From: Austropuccinia psidii
Lineage: Eukaryota > Basidiomycota > Pucciniomycetes > Pucciniales > Sphaerophragmiaceae
Direction: 5' to 3'
Assembly (NCBI GenBank): GCA_023105745.1
Contig: JALGQZ010000001.1
Coordinates: 46,871,662 to 46,935,661 of the forward strand
Length of the DNA: 64,000 bases
Below are positions 48,998-63,064 of this stretch, in pieces. Under the pieces are notes generated by a model. That model searched no databases, was not told the DNA's origin, and saw only the letters and a list, made by a program, of their open reading frames with translations. Both the position numbers and the translations under genes were made by a program. The first letter of the stretch is position 1; every line of letters begins with the position of its first letter.

Positions 48998-50827
48998 TGT
49001 AAGGTGTGGATATGAAACTTTGATTAAAAATCAAGTACTTTTCCTGTCCTCAAAATTTGTATAAGGTAAAATTCAATTAAAAATAGTATGAAATATTATT
49101 TTTAAGAGAAAACACGCCAATTTTATTGTTTATAACCTTATTAGTATAAAACAATAATATTATAAAAATTTATTGTTTTACCAACAATAAAAATTTATCC
49201 GAAAAAATACTCTACAAGAGATATTTTAAGGCTACAAAAGAAATTTCTTCAAGAGCAATTTCAATTGGAATTAATTGAGCAAAGAACTGCAAGCAATTAA
49301 TTAAAGAACAAAGTCTTTAAAAAGAATATTAAAGAGAAAACACGCCCAAAAGTGACCAGAGTGAATTTGGAAACAAAGTGACAAAGTTTACAGTGATGAA
49401 AGATGCTTTAATTCACTTTTGGGGTGGTTCAGGGGTAAAAATGATTATAAGAGTTACAAACAATTATTATAATGATTTTTTCACGTGGTTAAAAGGATTA
49501 AAATGATTTAAAAGTGGTGGTTGGAATCTTTGATTGATTGGTTTAACAGTTTTAAACTAATTAATAAAAGGAAAAGATTCTAACATGAAGAGAAAAGTGG
49601 GGCAAAGAAGACATTCTTTTATAGCCATCAATTCTCTTACTCCAAAAGTAAAATTTACTCTTGTCAGTCGTAAAAAACAGTCTGACAACAGAAAAGCCAA
49701 TTATGGCATCATTGAACCCTGGTTTAGACCAAAAAGGGCTGGTTTTAAGCCATTTTTAGCCATTTTAGACCCTTAAATCAGCCATTACTATAGAAATACC
49801 AGGCCTAGAGCCTTCAAAACACGTCAGAATGTGTGTCAGAGGCGTAGAAACCAGTTAAAACTGTTTTTATTATGATTTTTTTATCTTAAGGGTAGTTTTA
49901 CCCTCTTGGCAACAGCTAAAACTATCCCAGTTGGTATCAAAACCTCATCATCAATTGAGTCCACAGACCCTGTAACTCAATTCCAGGCCAAAAGTGATGA
50001 ACTTTTGCGTGAATTTTGACATCCCACGCCTGTCAGCAAGGATTTTGGGGGTCTAGCTCCCCCTTAGAGCTGGAGTTCCTTTTCCCCCCCAAATTTAATC
50101 TTTCCAATTTATTTTTCCTTTAATTCCTCATCATGTATTATACTTATAATTTACATATGTAATTCAATTCAATTGTACAGTACAATACAGTAATAATTGA
50201 CACCTCATATGTAAATCAAAGTTCACTTATGTAATACACGTGCACATTTTGACATTTCAATTGAATTCAATTGAAAATACTTCAATTCCTCATAACTTGT
50301 AAACTAAACACAACACCTCAATTTTAACACAAAAATTGATGGTTAACACCACATGTGGTGTGAATTCAATTAAATTTTTGAGGATTTTCAACTTTTGTAT
50401 TGAAAATACTAAAAACTTAATTTAAGCTTATTTAGAGTTGAGTTACAAGAATTTCACTCAGAGGTGACCCCACCTGATTTTTTATGAGGAATCCAATGGT
50501 GAAATAAATCTTATATGTTTATTTATTGGATAAAAAGTTATAATAAATTTTATTTAACTTTTTTCCAAATTTATTTATTTTTTCACAATTTTGTTAAAAT
50601 TTCATTTTTACTTAAATTTTTCAAGTATAAATGTAATTTTATATTTACAAAATTTAATGTATTTTTATTTTTAAATTATAATTAATTTTTTATTTTTTAA
50701 TATAATTTTATATTTATATTTTGATTTTTATTTTAATAATATAAATAAATTTATTTTATTTATATTAATATGTTATTTTTTATATTTGTGGTCTTTTGGG
50801 TATATGAAATTACCTCTAAGGCTCACA
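48998..50827 (-). repeat. B1 5' LTR (1830 bp)
   Basis: Nearly identical to 40749-42577 and to 61235-63064. It shares its sequence state with the latter at the sites where the two B1 LTRs differ. Confidence 0.93.
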
Positions 50828-51065
50828 CAGCCCCTCTTTCTCCCCCCTGGGGACTTTTCCCCAGTTAATTAATTTAGTTTATTTATTATTGCATAATTAT
50901 TCTTATCCTTATTTTGGGTATTATAATTATTTAATTTTAAGTTAGTCTTTGAATTTCTCTCTTTGCCTGTCCAGTATGAGTTGGGGGGCCATATCCTTAT
51001 TAACCCTTCTCTTTCCATTCTGACAGTTTGAAACAGTGGACTTGGACTTGTTTGTGGTTGGCTCT
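50828..51065 (+). repeat. T2 LTR, middle part
   Basis: Resumes with the duplicated CAGCC, then CCCTCTTTCTCCCCCC as in T3, and runs to TTTGTGGTTGGCTCT, where the C1 LTR begins. The final ~150 bp of T2, known from T3, must lie beyond C1. Confidence 0.87.
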
Positions 51066-53040
51066 TGTAAGGTTTGACTATGAAACAATAAGTAAAAATT
51101 ACTAATATTTTACTTATTGTACTATGAATGACCTTATAAATGAAATAAATAAGGTAAAAATAATTATAATAATAAAGAATTATTATGATTATGGCGTAAA
51201 AATAATTATATTATTAATAAAATATGATAATATAATTTTTATAATAAAATAAATATATTAATATAAAATAATTAATATATTTAATAGCACTTTATTATTG
51301 TTACAAACAAATAATAAAGGCGTAAAAAATTGTTTTTTATTAATAAAAAACAATTGATAACAATAATATTACCAATATTAAAGTTATAAATTAATATAAA
51401 TACTATTTATATTAATTAAAGAATTATTAAAAGAGTAATAATAGAGAAAATTATTATAATAAGAGAAAATAACCTACTTTTAATACTTAATATAATAATT
51501 TTGAGATATTTTACACCAAATAATGTAAATACAACTTATACAAATTGCATCTACAATAAAAAATAGAGAAATTACAAATATTCTTGATTTTTTATGTGGA
51601 AATGAGTTGTAGAGAGATTTTTAACAAAAACAATTAAAAAAATGATTTAATCACGTCAAAATTGATGATTATAATAAGATGATTTTTGGTCTTTAATAAT
51701 ATAAAAGTTTTATATATAAAGAATAAAGATATTACTTTTTTAATGGTATTGATTTAATGTTTTTGATGCGTCTGAGGGGAAAACAGAGTAAAAAGAGCTC
51801 TATTTATAGTAAATACCTCCCTCCTAGAGTCCCACAGGCTTCTAGTAGATGTGTACTGATCATATCCACTGGAATCGATCAATAATTTAAGGTTTGGTGA
51901 TGATTACATCATGATCAAACCATATTACATCATTATTACACCATTATTTAGAGTTATCACTATAAATCTAAGTTCAATGATGTCAAACGCTTGGCAGGAC
52001 CCCAAAATTTGTGGATTTTATTAGTTTTAATCATAAACTAATAGTATTCACCAACTCTATAACTCATATGACTGTTAAACCTAATTTAAGGTTACAGTGA
52101 GTGATCATATATGATCAAATTAAGCTCAAACTTTGATCCTTAATAACCTTTAAGATTTACACGCTAAAGAAATTCAAAGAGTGAATTCTAATAGCTTGGA
52201 AAAACCTTATTATTCTTCCAAGAGAATTTAATTACATCATCAAAACTCTATTTTTGATGATTTTTCTTGTAACTCATCTTTTCTGTCGAAATTTAATATT
52301 TTAAACTTCAAACTATGATTTCAAGGGGTTATACCTTGAATATTCTAATAAAAAAATACATCATTCTTCACTAATGAACTAGTAGAATCCAACTGTCTAC
52401 TTTTTTTTAAGTTTGGACCACTTTCACAACAAAGTGGTCAACAGCTCTGTTGATTTTGATCAATAATTCCTTACAGGTTTTAACCTTGTTTATAACCTGT
52501 GAAATAAACTTCATTTCTGTATTTCTACACTAATTACGGGATGACTTTATTTTTGGTTAATCACTCTATCATGCATATTTCAAGAGATATTAGCTAAAAT
52601 CCTTGAATATATGCATTGACCAAAAAAGTGTATATATTAAGGTTAATTCCTTAAGTAGTGGTTTTGAAGCTTAGCTTATTATTAATTGTTTTATATGTGG
52701 AGTTTTATGGAGATTCCAATGGTACCATTTCCTTCAAATGTTGTTTCATTGGGTTTTGAAATAAATAAGTATTTGTGTTTTTTATGAGGTATTATTGCTT
52801 ATAAGGTTTTAAATATTGACTTTACAGATATGCCATAAAAATGGTATATGTGTATTTTACCATGGGGAATCCAATGGTATAATTTATTTCACATGTTTAT
52901 TTATTGGTTTTAAGTTAAACCAAGTTTTGTACCAATTTATGGTATTTTTATAGTTTTAAGGTACTTATTTTTAATGTATAATTATATTAAATATTTCTTG
53001 TGACCTTTTTGGGTATGTGGTCATATCTCAAAGGTTCACA
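51066..53040 (-). repeat. C1 3' LTR (1975 bp)
   Basis: Plus-strand reading TGTAAGGTTTGACTATG ... AAAGGTTCACA. The first part recurs at 60553 (575 bp) and at 63303 to the window end. It is non-coding and AT-rich with GGCGTAAAAA motifs. Confidence 0.9.
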
Positions 53041-54476
53041 TTCCCTACCACCAAAAAAGATTTTACCACAATCTGATATGTGTAATTAGGGTATCATCCA
53101 CTGTCCTACCTCTTCAATAGACTTTGTTAGTCTTGAAGCTCAATAATGCTTAGCTTCTCTATTTTTCAGGCTCTCTTTAATGTCTGAACCTTCTTAGTAG
53201 TTTATCAGCATTTGTTATATCTTTCTCAAGAAGCCATTCATCTTCTTGAGTTGAATTTCTATACCTTACAAGGTATTCCCTTTCTTTTTTGTTTCTTGTC
53301 CTTCTTTCTTTAAGGACTTTTACTATTTTCTTTTCCTCTCCTTCTTCCAATGGGGGAATTTCAAGTGGGGGTTTATTTCTTAGTGGAAATAACTCCTTGT
53401 CACTTGAGCTGTAAGGCTTTATTAGACTTACAGGGAAAGTTGGGTTTTTGTTCATTAGTTCACCTGTGAGTTCCAATTGCACAGCATTGGGTCCATGAAG
53501 TGCTTTTATCATAAATGGTCCTGCAAAGGAATCTTTTGATTTCTTTGGGCCTTTTATGTTATTGAAATTAAGAGCTGATACTAGGACCAAGTCTCCTATT
53601 TTGAAATCAGGTGGCTTATGACTTTTATCCCATCTTTCTTTTGCATATTTGAAAGAGTCTTGCATACATCTGTTTGCATGGTGTCTTGCCTTGTCAAGCA
53701 TTATCTTAAAACTGCTTGCTATTGGATGTATATCCACCAAGTCCTTTTTGACGGTATCATAAGGAAGTCTTGGATTCCAACCTTTTTCTAGGATTGCTGG
53801 TGTTTTGCCAGTAGAAGAATGAATTTATGTTTTATATGCCAGTTCAAGAGCTGGTATTAGTGTACACCAATCATGGGTAAAACCATCAGAATCTTTGAAT
53901 TCTAGTACATAAGCACAGAATCTTCTGATCATGTCCTCTAAGGTCTGTATCATTCTTTCTGCTAAACCATCAGTCTGAGGATGGTTACCTGTTGAGAATG
54001 ATAGCTTTGTCCCAAACAAGTTATGGAGATTTGTCCATAATGCTGAAGTGAGCTTTGGGTCTCTGTCACTTATAATATTCTGGAATAAGCCTGTATGGAT
54101 AATAACTTTATTCCATATAATTATGGCTGTGTCCATAGATGTGTCATCTTTATGACATGGTAAGAACATGGGAGTTTTGCTATACCTGTCAACCCATACT
54201 AGGCATGCATTATAGCTTCTGTCTCCTCCTGGAGGTAATGCTGTTACCCAATCCATATGAACTATTTCCCAAGGGGATTTTGGTTCTTGGATTTGGATCA
54301 TCATTCCAAATTTCTTTCCTGTGGCTCTGTTGGCTTTTTGACATCTGTCACAGGTTTGGAAGTATTCTATAACATCTTTCTTCCAATTTGGCCACCAAGA
54401 GCAGGTTTTCACCCTCTCTAGTGTTCTGTCTTCTGAAAGGTTTCCATCTGCAACACTATCATGACACTCTCTCACA

Positions 54477-54590
54477 TGGTGGAATGTGATCTACAACTTG
54501 CCAGTATTAACCAGTCTTTCAACCGGTTTAAGAGCCTTTTCGGCAAGAGTTCCCCTTGCTCATGTCTGGCAGACAGCATTGTGACAATAC
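54477..54590. other. Unassigned filler next to T3
   Basis: About 114 bp that belongs neither to family C pol nor to the T LTR as seen in T2. It contains AACCGGTT and TTCGGCAAG, so CG is less depleted than in its surroundings. Origin unknown. Confidence 0.55.
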
Positions 54591-55337
54591 TGTAACAACC
54601 ATCCATCAGGGGTAAGGGTATTCATTCATATACCCACTCAAACACCTCAAAATCAGAAGATCCACTGTTGCATCAATATTCAGTTTCAGAAATCTTCATT
54701 CTGAAACATGCATACAGTTTGGTATATCAATACAGCCTGTCCAGACCTGTACAGGTTGGATTCACCCAATACAGTGTCAATACACCAGCATGAAACTGTA
54801 TGATCACTCAAATACACCACACCTCTTGTACAGGTCCTGTATTGGCCAGACTCAATTCAATAATTCAATCCTCTCATGAAAATTCTTCCTCTGGACCAGG
54901 GCTGGTGTTTCTCACATATACCAGCCCCTCTTTCTCCCCCCTGGGGACTTTTCCCCAGTTAATTAATTGAGGTTATTTATTATTTCATAATTATTCTTAT
55001 CCTTATTTTGGGTATTATAATTATTTAATTTTAAGTTAGTCTTTGCCTTTCTTTCTTCACCTGTACAGTATGAGTTGGGTGGCCATATCCTTATTAACCC
55101 TTCTCTTTCCATTCTGACAGGTTGAAACAGTGGACTTGGACTTGTTTGTGTTTGGCTCTTCTATTTCTTACTCTTATTTCTTTGTTTCTGCTTTTCTCAT
55201 ATCTTTTATTATAGTAATTCATTCCTTACACTCTTAAGTGTATTCAATCCTTTCTTACCATATCTTTGAGCCCTCCATAAGTGAGTCCCTGTTTAATGAG
55301 TGCCAGGCCCTCTTCACTTCGAAGAGCCCCTGTGACA
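54591..55337 (+). repeat. T3, T-type LTR inserted in C1 pol (747 bp)
   Basis: TGTAACAACC ... AGCCCCTGTGACA. It matches T2 closely and supplies the uninterrupted version of the B1 and C1 insertion sites (CATATACCAGCCCCTC and GGCTCTTCTATT). No 5-bp target duplication is evident at its ends. Confidence 0.88.
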
Positions 55338-58300
55338 CACTAATGTAAAATAGTGTTTATCAGGGTTCTATCTGTTAAGGCCATAACACATGTGTGTTTT
55401 GTTCTATGGTAAAGGATTCCATCAAGGAGGTGGAATCTTCCTTCATCATATGCCTTTTTCCATATTTCATCTAGTTTTGATGAAAATGATGGGTCTTTGC
55501 AGTCTTTCATTTGAAGTTGGCTTAAGATATGGCAATTTTTGTCTATCTTGTAGCTTTCTTTAACTTGGTTAAAGAATTCTGTGCCAATATCTGTAACACA
55601 TATTCCTTCTATATGGTGTTCTTCTTGTGGTACCCATGCTGGATTGTCAGGGGTATTTGCTAGAGCCCATCTGCTAAGACCATCTGAATTTTTATGAATA
55701 TTTCCAGATTTATGAACAATAGTCATATTTCCCCTATATTCTTGGATAGCAATTTTCCATCTCAGCATATGTCTATTTGGAGTCTTCATATTTAATAGAA
55801 ATTTTACAGCATTACAGTCTGTAATCACATCAAATACTGTTCCATCCAAATAGTAATGTAATTTTTCAAAGCCCACACTAAGAAGAGGCATTCCATTTGG
55901 CTTGCTCCATCTCTTGCTTCTGTTGGCTTTATCTGTCTTGAAATAAAACAAATTGGTCCTTCCACTGGTTTATCATTGATAATTTGTGTCTGGTGTAGTG
56001 CAGCACCCAGTCCTTCTCCACAAGCATCAATGTAAAGTTTGAAGGGTAGTTTCCAATCTGGCATTAGAAGAAATGAGGCATTTGTTAAGGAATTTTTCAA
56101 TTATTCATATGCCTTGACTCTTTCTTCTGTCATTTCATAGACTGTTTGTTGGTCACATAGCTTATACAGGGATTTAGCAATTTTTGCAAAGTCCTTTATA
56201 TGCTATCTATAGTAACTAGCAAATTCTAGAAATTATTGCATTTCTTTTTTGGTTTGAGGCATTGGTTTAAGTAGTACTGCTGCTACTTTATTCTTGTCTA
56301 TGCCTAGAATAAGTCCAGATACAACATGTCCTAGTGCTTTTAATTCACTGTATGCAAAATGACACTTTTTCAAGGAAATTTTCATATTCAATTGGAATAT
56401 CTTTTGTAGTACCCTTTCTATCCTTGTAAGGTGATTTTCCCAAGTTTCTGAGCAAACTATGATATCATCAATATAAATAATTAACCATCCTTCTGATAAT
56501 TCTTCAGGAAATATGGTATTCATCATTCTTTGATAATGGGAAGGTGCATTTTTTGTGCCAAATGGCATTCTTAAGTATTCAAAAATTCCATAGTGGACTA
56601 TTATCCTTAGTAGTTTTTTGGCATTGTCTGTCAAGACATTTTGTTGAAAACCCTTTAAGGCATCCATGGCTGTGATTAACTTAGCTTGTGACAATTGTGT
56701 CAATGTCTCATGGATCCTGGGTATTGGATACCTGTCTGGAATGGTATAGGTGTGCAGGGCTCTGAAGTCTCCTACCACCCTTGATTTTCCATTATGCCAA
56801 GTTATAATGACAGGTGAAGTAACTTCTACCTGCTCATTATGTCCAACCTTTATTAATACTCCAAGGTCCATTAATTCTTTAATGTGTACCTCTAAGGCTT
56901 CTCTAGCCCTTGGGCTAGCTGGGTAAGCAGGTCTCCTTAGTAAAGGTGGGTAAAGTTTTTCCACCTTAAGAATTATATCCACTTCATGTCCAATTATGGA
57001 ACCTAGTGGTTCTTTGTCAGTTGCAAAGGCATTTTTATACTTAAATAAGAGGTTAATCAATCTTTCTTTCATTTTTTCTGTTAATTCTTGATTGAATTCT
57101 GCCTTTTTAAGTTGTTCAGATATAAAAAGTTCCTTTTCTGGAATTTTTTCTTCATTCTTAATAACTGTGATTTGTTTTTTGTTATTTAAGAAGCCAAAGT
57201 TTTGTCTTTTGTTGTCTCCTATGGTAAATTATCTATCCTTTTGGTTAGAGATATCTATACCATAAATTGATAAGTAGTCATTCCCAAGTATGAAGTGATT
57301 ACTAGTACAGTTGTCCAATACTACAAACTCTACTTTGATTCTGACACATTGTGAGGGATGAGGAAAAATTAGTGTTAAATCAATTATTCCAAGGGGCTTC
57401 ATGCTCTCACTTGCACTACTAAATTTGACACCTTGTATTGGCATAAGTTTTTCTTGCCAGTCTGGGACAATGGTTTTTAAATAACTTTTACCAACACAAG
57501 TGCAATATGCTCCTGTATCTAAGTTAACTTTTCCTTCTTGGTTATCAACCATAACAATACTTATACTAGATTGTCCTGCTGTATATCCCATTCCTCTTGC
57601 AGGTTTGGTCCTATACATTTTGGCATCTTGTATATTTGTCAGGTTTGTCTCAGATGTCCCAACTTGTGGTAAGTTTGAGTTAACATCCAGTACTTCATAA
57701 ATTATATCAATATTATTAATTTGGGCATTAATTATATTGATTTCATCACTTTCAGAGCTTTCTGACTCTTCTGTCTCTTTTTCAGAGTCAGATTCCTCTT
57801 CTTTGTCATTGTAGTTCTCTGTTTCCATAATTTCATTAATCTTTGCCTTTTTAAGGAAATTATTGGCTAAGTTTCCAATACCTCCACATTTATGGCATTT
57901 TCTTTGCTCATTATTGTTGGATGTATTGGGCTTGAAGGATTCCTTTGATTTATCTTTTTTGATAAATGGTTCATTTGGGATTTTAATGTCCAATTTCTTC
58001 CAAGTCCTGCCAATTTTTGTTCTTGTAACTATTTCTTCTAGTTCATTAATATACTCTTCTGTGGAGCATGGTTCTATACACCTGCTTCTTAGGGCATGTT
58101 CTAGCTCTCCTCCACATTTATTGAGTATTTTAATATGCACCATTTTTTGTGACATTTCTGGGTACAATGCATTAAGTCTTTCAACTTGTTTCAAGAACCA
58201 AGTTAAAGGTTTGTCTTTGTCTGGGTCAAAGAAAGAATTTTCAAATGCATTTTATATTTTGTACCTCCAGGCATCATTAGCCCACTTGGTGATTATTTCT

Positions 58301-59829
58301 TGTTTCCACCAAGACCAGGTATTTTTGCCATTTGTTTGCCTTATGCCGTAATACCATCTTTTTGCAGATTTCTCAAACAATGAATATAATCTTGCAGTGA
58401 TTGATTCATCTGGTATGGCATAATCTTCTTGTAGCATGTCAACTTCTTTGATAAATGACATGTGGTCATATTCACCTTCTCCTGTGAATGTTGGCCATTC
58501 TTTCAATTGAGGTGCTTCCTTCATTCAGACTTGGTTATTGTCTTGGTGACTCAAGTCTGTTATGAATGGATTTGTTAATTCCTCTTTTGGCTTAACAGGG
58601 CTTCTTATGTGAGAAAATGGTGTTGATAACTTTGGAATATTTAGATTAGCCTCATTAATTTTATCCATTTTTTCAGTAATAAGCCTTATTTCACTTTGAA
58701 TGTCATCTTTCAGATGCATTCTTGCTTCATCACTTTTTTCCACATGGTCCAAAAGTAATTTTTGGTGTGATGAAGTCTTTTCTTCAAATATTTCTACCGA
58801 AATACTTAATTTGTTTAATTTTTCTGTAAGATTGTCAATACTCACATCATAATTGATTGTCACACTTTTTTCTTTGATATCACTTATGTATTTATACAAC
58901 TCTTGTTGTCCTTGTATTAATTTCTGAGTATTGTCAATTAATACTTTTGGTTTATTATTTTCAATCATAAATTTTATGTTATCAATTTCTTTCTTATTTT
59001 GTACAACAAGTTTTGTTAAAGATGATAAACTGTTATTTATTTCTTGGAAAGATAATAAACTATTTTTAATGTCTTTAAGAGGTAAGATACTATTTTTAAG
59101 CTCTGTTAAAGTATTTACAACATCAGGAGACAAGGTTATTTCTTTGGGAAATGGGGTTGTCTCATTCTTTGTTCCTCTTTGTCTTTGAATTCCATCAAAG
59201 TTCTGGCCATGTTGAAGACATTGTCCATGGCATCTTTTTGGATTTTGGGAATCCTGTAGCTTGGGGAATATGGTTTTCTCCAATTCTTTTTCTTGTTCTT
59301 CTTCCTTTCTTGGGGAAGTGGGTTGACTTGGGGCTTGCTGGTAGAATCTACTGGGGCTTCTTCCTTGGTTGCCTCCTTCTTTTTGGCATGATACTCCTTG
59401 ATCTTTTTGATTTGAGGTTTGGAGGATAGTGGATTCCATCCATTGGAGTATCTCACTATTTCCTCCTCTTTGAGGAAATTTTTCAGGATGTGCCAGGAGT
59501 TCATCACTCCTTGGTGTATTTGAGGCAACATTTCCCAATCTTTGTCCTTGTACACTGTGTAGTACTGTTTGTATTGGCTCATGTAAATGTCTATTTGAGC
59601 CCTCTGAATGTGATTTGTACCTATTTGAGTTACTCATACTTAGTTCCAATTCAGGCTCAGATATCATGGGCATTTCTTGGACTTGGCTTTGGGATAAGGC
59701 ACTTCCTTGTGTGGATTCTGTTCCACTGGGGATATTGCCCTTCCTTTCCCCTTTTGAGGAATCAATTCTACCTCTGAGTCCAGCTCCATCTGATTGGATG
59801 GAGTATTGGGAGCCTCTTCTGGTAGTCAT

Positions 59830-60552
59830 ATTATAAGAAAAATAAGAAATAAGAGGATTTCAGAACAAGAATTTTCTTATGGCAATTTATAAAAGAGGTG
59901 CTCACCTTCAGAGTCCTGAATGGTGGGTCCTGGAAAGTCCAATTTCTTGGCTTTCTTTCTTGTGGTAATTATTGGTGTTGGAGAACTTTGACAAGTTTCT
60001 TCCACCAATCTTTCAACAGTGGTTTGGTCACCTCTGTTGGGTTGTCTTCAAACACTAAAAAAGACAAATAAATATAAGTCTTTTATATAAAAGTGTTATT
60101 TTTGGTAAGATATGGCAATTTTCCACGTAAAAATTGCTTTTATTTCTTTTTTTTTATAGAAAAAAAAAATTAAAAAAATAAAGAAATGAAATTAAAATGA
60201 ATAAAATAACCTTTTTATTGGCTTTTAATATTTTTATTTTTAAAGAATAAAATAAAAATGAATATGATTCTTTTTATAAAATTAATTTATAATATAAAAT
60301 TATTTTTGATTTAAAAAATATCTTTTTTAGTTACTAGAGTCACTCAAAGAAAGTTTTTGCAAGTCTAAGGATGTGAAAAACCACGTGTAAGACAGTACAA
60401 TTGCTTTCCAAATGCCCCAATAGCTTTTAAAATCAATAAATATAAAGTTATCATATAGTTTTATGATTATAAGTATAATTTAGAATTGGATAAGCCCAAT
60501 GAGAATCATTTTAAAGGTCTTTTAGAGTAAATATCATGGCCAGCCCCCCAAA
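59830..60552 (-). promoter_or_regulatory. C1 leader with predicted exon and PBS-position box
   Basis: After the LTR the minus strand reads TTTGGGGGGCTGGCCATGAT (60533-60552). Further on, a predicted acceptor (TTTTTTAG) opens an exon near 60049 that closes at TGAAG|GTGAGC near 59907. The exon is open in the frame SSPTPIITTRKKAKKLDFPG and would join ORF1 at the ACTACCAG acceptor around 59819. The remainder is AT-rich. Confidence 0.45.
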
Positions 60553-61127
60553 TGTAAGGTTTGACTACGAAACAATAAGTAAAAATTACTAATATTTTAC
60601 TTATTGTACTATGAATGTCCTTATAAATGAAATAAATAAGATAAAAATAATTATAATAATAAAGAATTATTATGATTATGGCGTAAAAACTATTATATTA
60701 TCAATAAAATATGATAATATAATAAAATAAATATATTAATATAAAATAATTAATATATTTAATAGCACTTTATAATTGTTACAAACAAATAATAAAGGCG
60801 TAAAAAATTGTTTTTTATTAATAAAAATAATATTACCAATATTAAAGTTATAAATTAATATAAATACTATTTATATTAATTAAAGAATTATTAAAAGAGT
60901 AATAATAGAGAAAATAACCTACTTTTAATACTTAATATAATAATTTTGAGATATGTTATGCCAAATAATGTAAATACAACTTATACAAATTGTATCTACA
61001 ATAAAAAATAGAGAAATTACAAATATTCTTGATTTTTTACATGGAAATGAGTTTTAGAGAGATTTTTAACAAAAACAATTAAACAAATGAATTAACCATG
61101 TCAAAATTGATGATTATAGTAAGATGA
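60553..61127 (-). repeat. C1 5' LTR, cut off at the duplication junction
   Basis: Matches the start of 51066-53040 with small deletions, then ends at AAGATGA, where family B leader sequence takes over. Confidence 0.88.
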
Positions 61128-61234
61128 ATTATAAGTATTTTTTTATATGTTTTTAAATTTTTCAATATAAGAAAAAAGATTTAAAAAGAGTAAAAAATAT
61201 GTCACAGGTAAAATATCACGGCTAGGCCCCCAAA

Positions 61235-63064
61235 TGTAAGGTGTGGATATGAAACTTTGATTAAAAATCAAGTACTTTTCCTGTCCTCAAAATTTGTATA
61301 AGGTAAAATTCAATTAAAAATAGTATGAAATATTATTTTTAAGAGAAAACACGCCAATTTTATTGTTTATAACTTTATTAGTATAAAACAATAATATTAT
61401 AAAAATTTATTGTTTTACCAACAATAAAAATTTATCCGAAAAAATACTCTACAAGAGATATTTTAAGGCTACAAAAGAAATTTCTTCAAGAGCAATTTCA
61501 ATTGGAATTAATTGAGCAAAGAACTGCAAGCAATTAATTAAAGAACAAAGTCTTTAAAAAGAATATTAAAGAGAAAACACGCCCAAAAGTGACCAGAGTG
61601 AATTTGGAAACAAAGTGACAAAGTTTACAGTGATGAAAGATGCTTTAATTCACTTTTGGGGTGGTTCAGGGGTAAAAATGATTATAAGAGTTACAAACAA
61701 TTATTATAATGATTTTTTCACGTGGTTAAAAGGATTAAAATGATTTAAAAGTGGTGGTTGGAATCTTTGATTGATTGGTTTAACAGTTTTAAACTAATTA
61801 ATAAAAGGAAAAGATTCTAACATGAAGAGAAAAGTGGGGCGAAGAAGAGATTCTTTTATAGCCATCAATTCTCTTACTCCAAAAGTAAAATTTACTCTTG
61901 TCAGTCGTAAAAAACAGTCTGACAACAGAAAAGCCAATTATGGCATCATTGAACCCTGGTTTAGACCAAAAAGGGCTGGTTTTAAGCCATTTTTAGCCAT
62001 TTTAGACCCTTAAATCAGCCATTACTATAGAAATACCAGGCCTAGAGCCTTCAAAACACGTCAGAATGTGTGTCAGAGGCGTAGAAACCAGTTAAAACTG
62101 TTTTTATTATGATTTTTTTATCTTAAGGGTAGTTTTACCCTCTTGGCAACAGCTAAAACTATCCCAGTTGGTATCAAAACCTCATCATCAATTGAGTCCA
62201 CAGACCCTGTAACTCAATTCCAGGCCAAAAGTGATGAACTTTTGCGTGAATTTTGACATCCCACGCCTGTCAGCAAGGATTTTGGGGGTCTAGCTCCCCC
62301 TTAGAGCTGGAGTTCCTTTTCCCCCCCAAATTTAATCTTTCCAATTTATTTTTCCTTTAATTCCTCATCATGTATTATACTTATAATTTACATATGTAAT
62401 TCAATTCAATTGTACAGTACAATACAGTAATAATTGACACCTCATATGTAAATCAAAGTTCACTTATGTAATACACGTGCACATTTTGACATTTCAATTG
62501 AATTCAATTGAAAATACTTCAATTCCTCATAACTTGTAAACTAAACACAACACCTCAATTTTAACACAAAAATTGATGGTTAACACCACATGTGGTGTGA
62601 ATTCAATTAAATTTTTGAGGATTTTCAACTTTTGTATTGAAAATACTAAAAACTTAATTTAAGCTTATTTAGAGTTGAGTTACAAGAATTTCACTCAGAG
62701 GTGACCCCACCTGATTTTTTATGAGGAATCCAATGGTGAAATAAATCTTATATGTTTATTTATTGGATAAAAAGTTATAATAAATTTTATTTAACTTTTT
62801 TCCAAATTTATTTATTTTTTCACAATTTTGTTAAAATTTCATTTTTACTTAAATTTTTCAAGTATAAATGTAATTTTATATTTACAAAATTTAATGTATT
62901 TTTATTTTTAAATTATAATTAATTTTTTATTTTTTAATATAATTTTATATTTATATTTTGATTTTTATTTTAATAATATAAATAAATTTATTTTATTTAT
63001 ATTAATATGTTATTTTTTATATTTGTGGTCTTTTGGGTATATGAAATTACCTCTAAGGCTCACA
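61235..63064 (-). repeat. Family B LTR in duplicated segment (1830 bp)
   Basis: Copy of the B1 5' LTR, preceded by 110 bp of B leader (61125-61234). There is no gag-pol on its minus-strand 3' side; C1 LTR sequence is joined there instead. Confidence 0.92.

Larger units (their letters stand above)
40749..50827 (-). mobile_element. B1, complete family B Ty3/gypsy element (10,079 bp)
   Basis: Two LTRs, the PBS-position box, leader, intact gag-pol and a polypurine tract (minus-strand complement of 42578-42595). The ends are flanked by CAGCC (40744-40748 and 50828-50832). The pre-insertion sequence is visible in T3 at 54917-54935. About a dozen differences between the LTRs (roughly 0.7%) indicate a recent insertion, and the element may be competent. 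Confidence 0.95.
53177..59829 (-). pseudogene. C1 gag-pol, broken and split by T3
   Basis: Pieces in minus-strand order: gag N-part 58525-59829 (with ORF1 in the alternative frame 59136-59582), capsid 58252-58524 and 57229-58194 (damaged CCHC near 57890, last Cys replaced; protease LDTGAYC near 57525), RT 56233-57072 with YIDD, RNase H 55825-56100 and 55340-55951, then after T3 the integrase 53825-54475 and 53177-53740 with the chromodomain-like tail. Stops and small frameshifts separate the pieces. The ORF1 stop reads AAATAA where family B has AAATGA, so one G-to-A change would remove the overlapping ATG. Confidence 0.9.
51066..61127 (-). mobile_element. C1, decayed family C Ty3/gypsy element
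   Basis: Left LTR 51066-53040, internal pseudogene 53177-59829, leader, and a right LTR starting at 60553 that breaks off at 61125-61127. It is inserted in T2 after GGCTCT. The polypurine tract is the complement of 53041-53058. T3 is inserted inside its pol. Confidence 0.9.
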
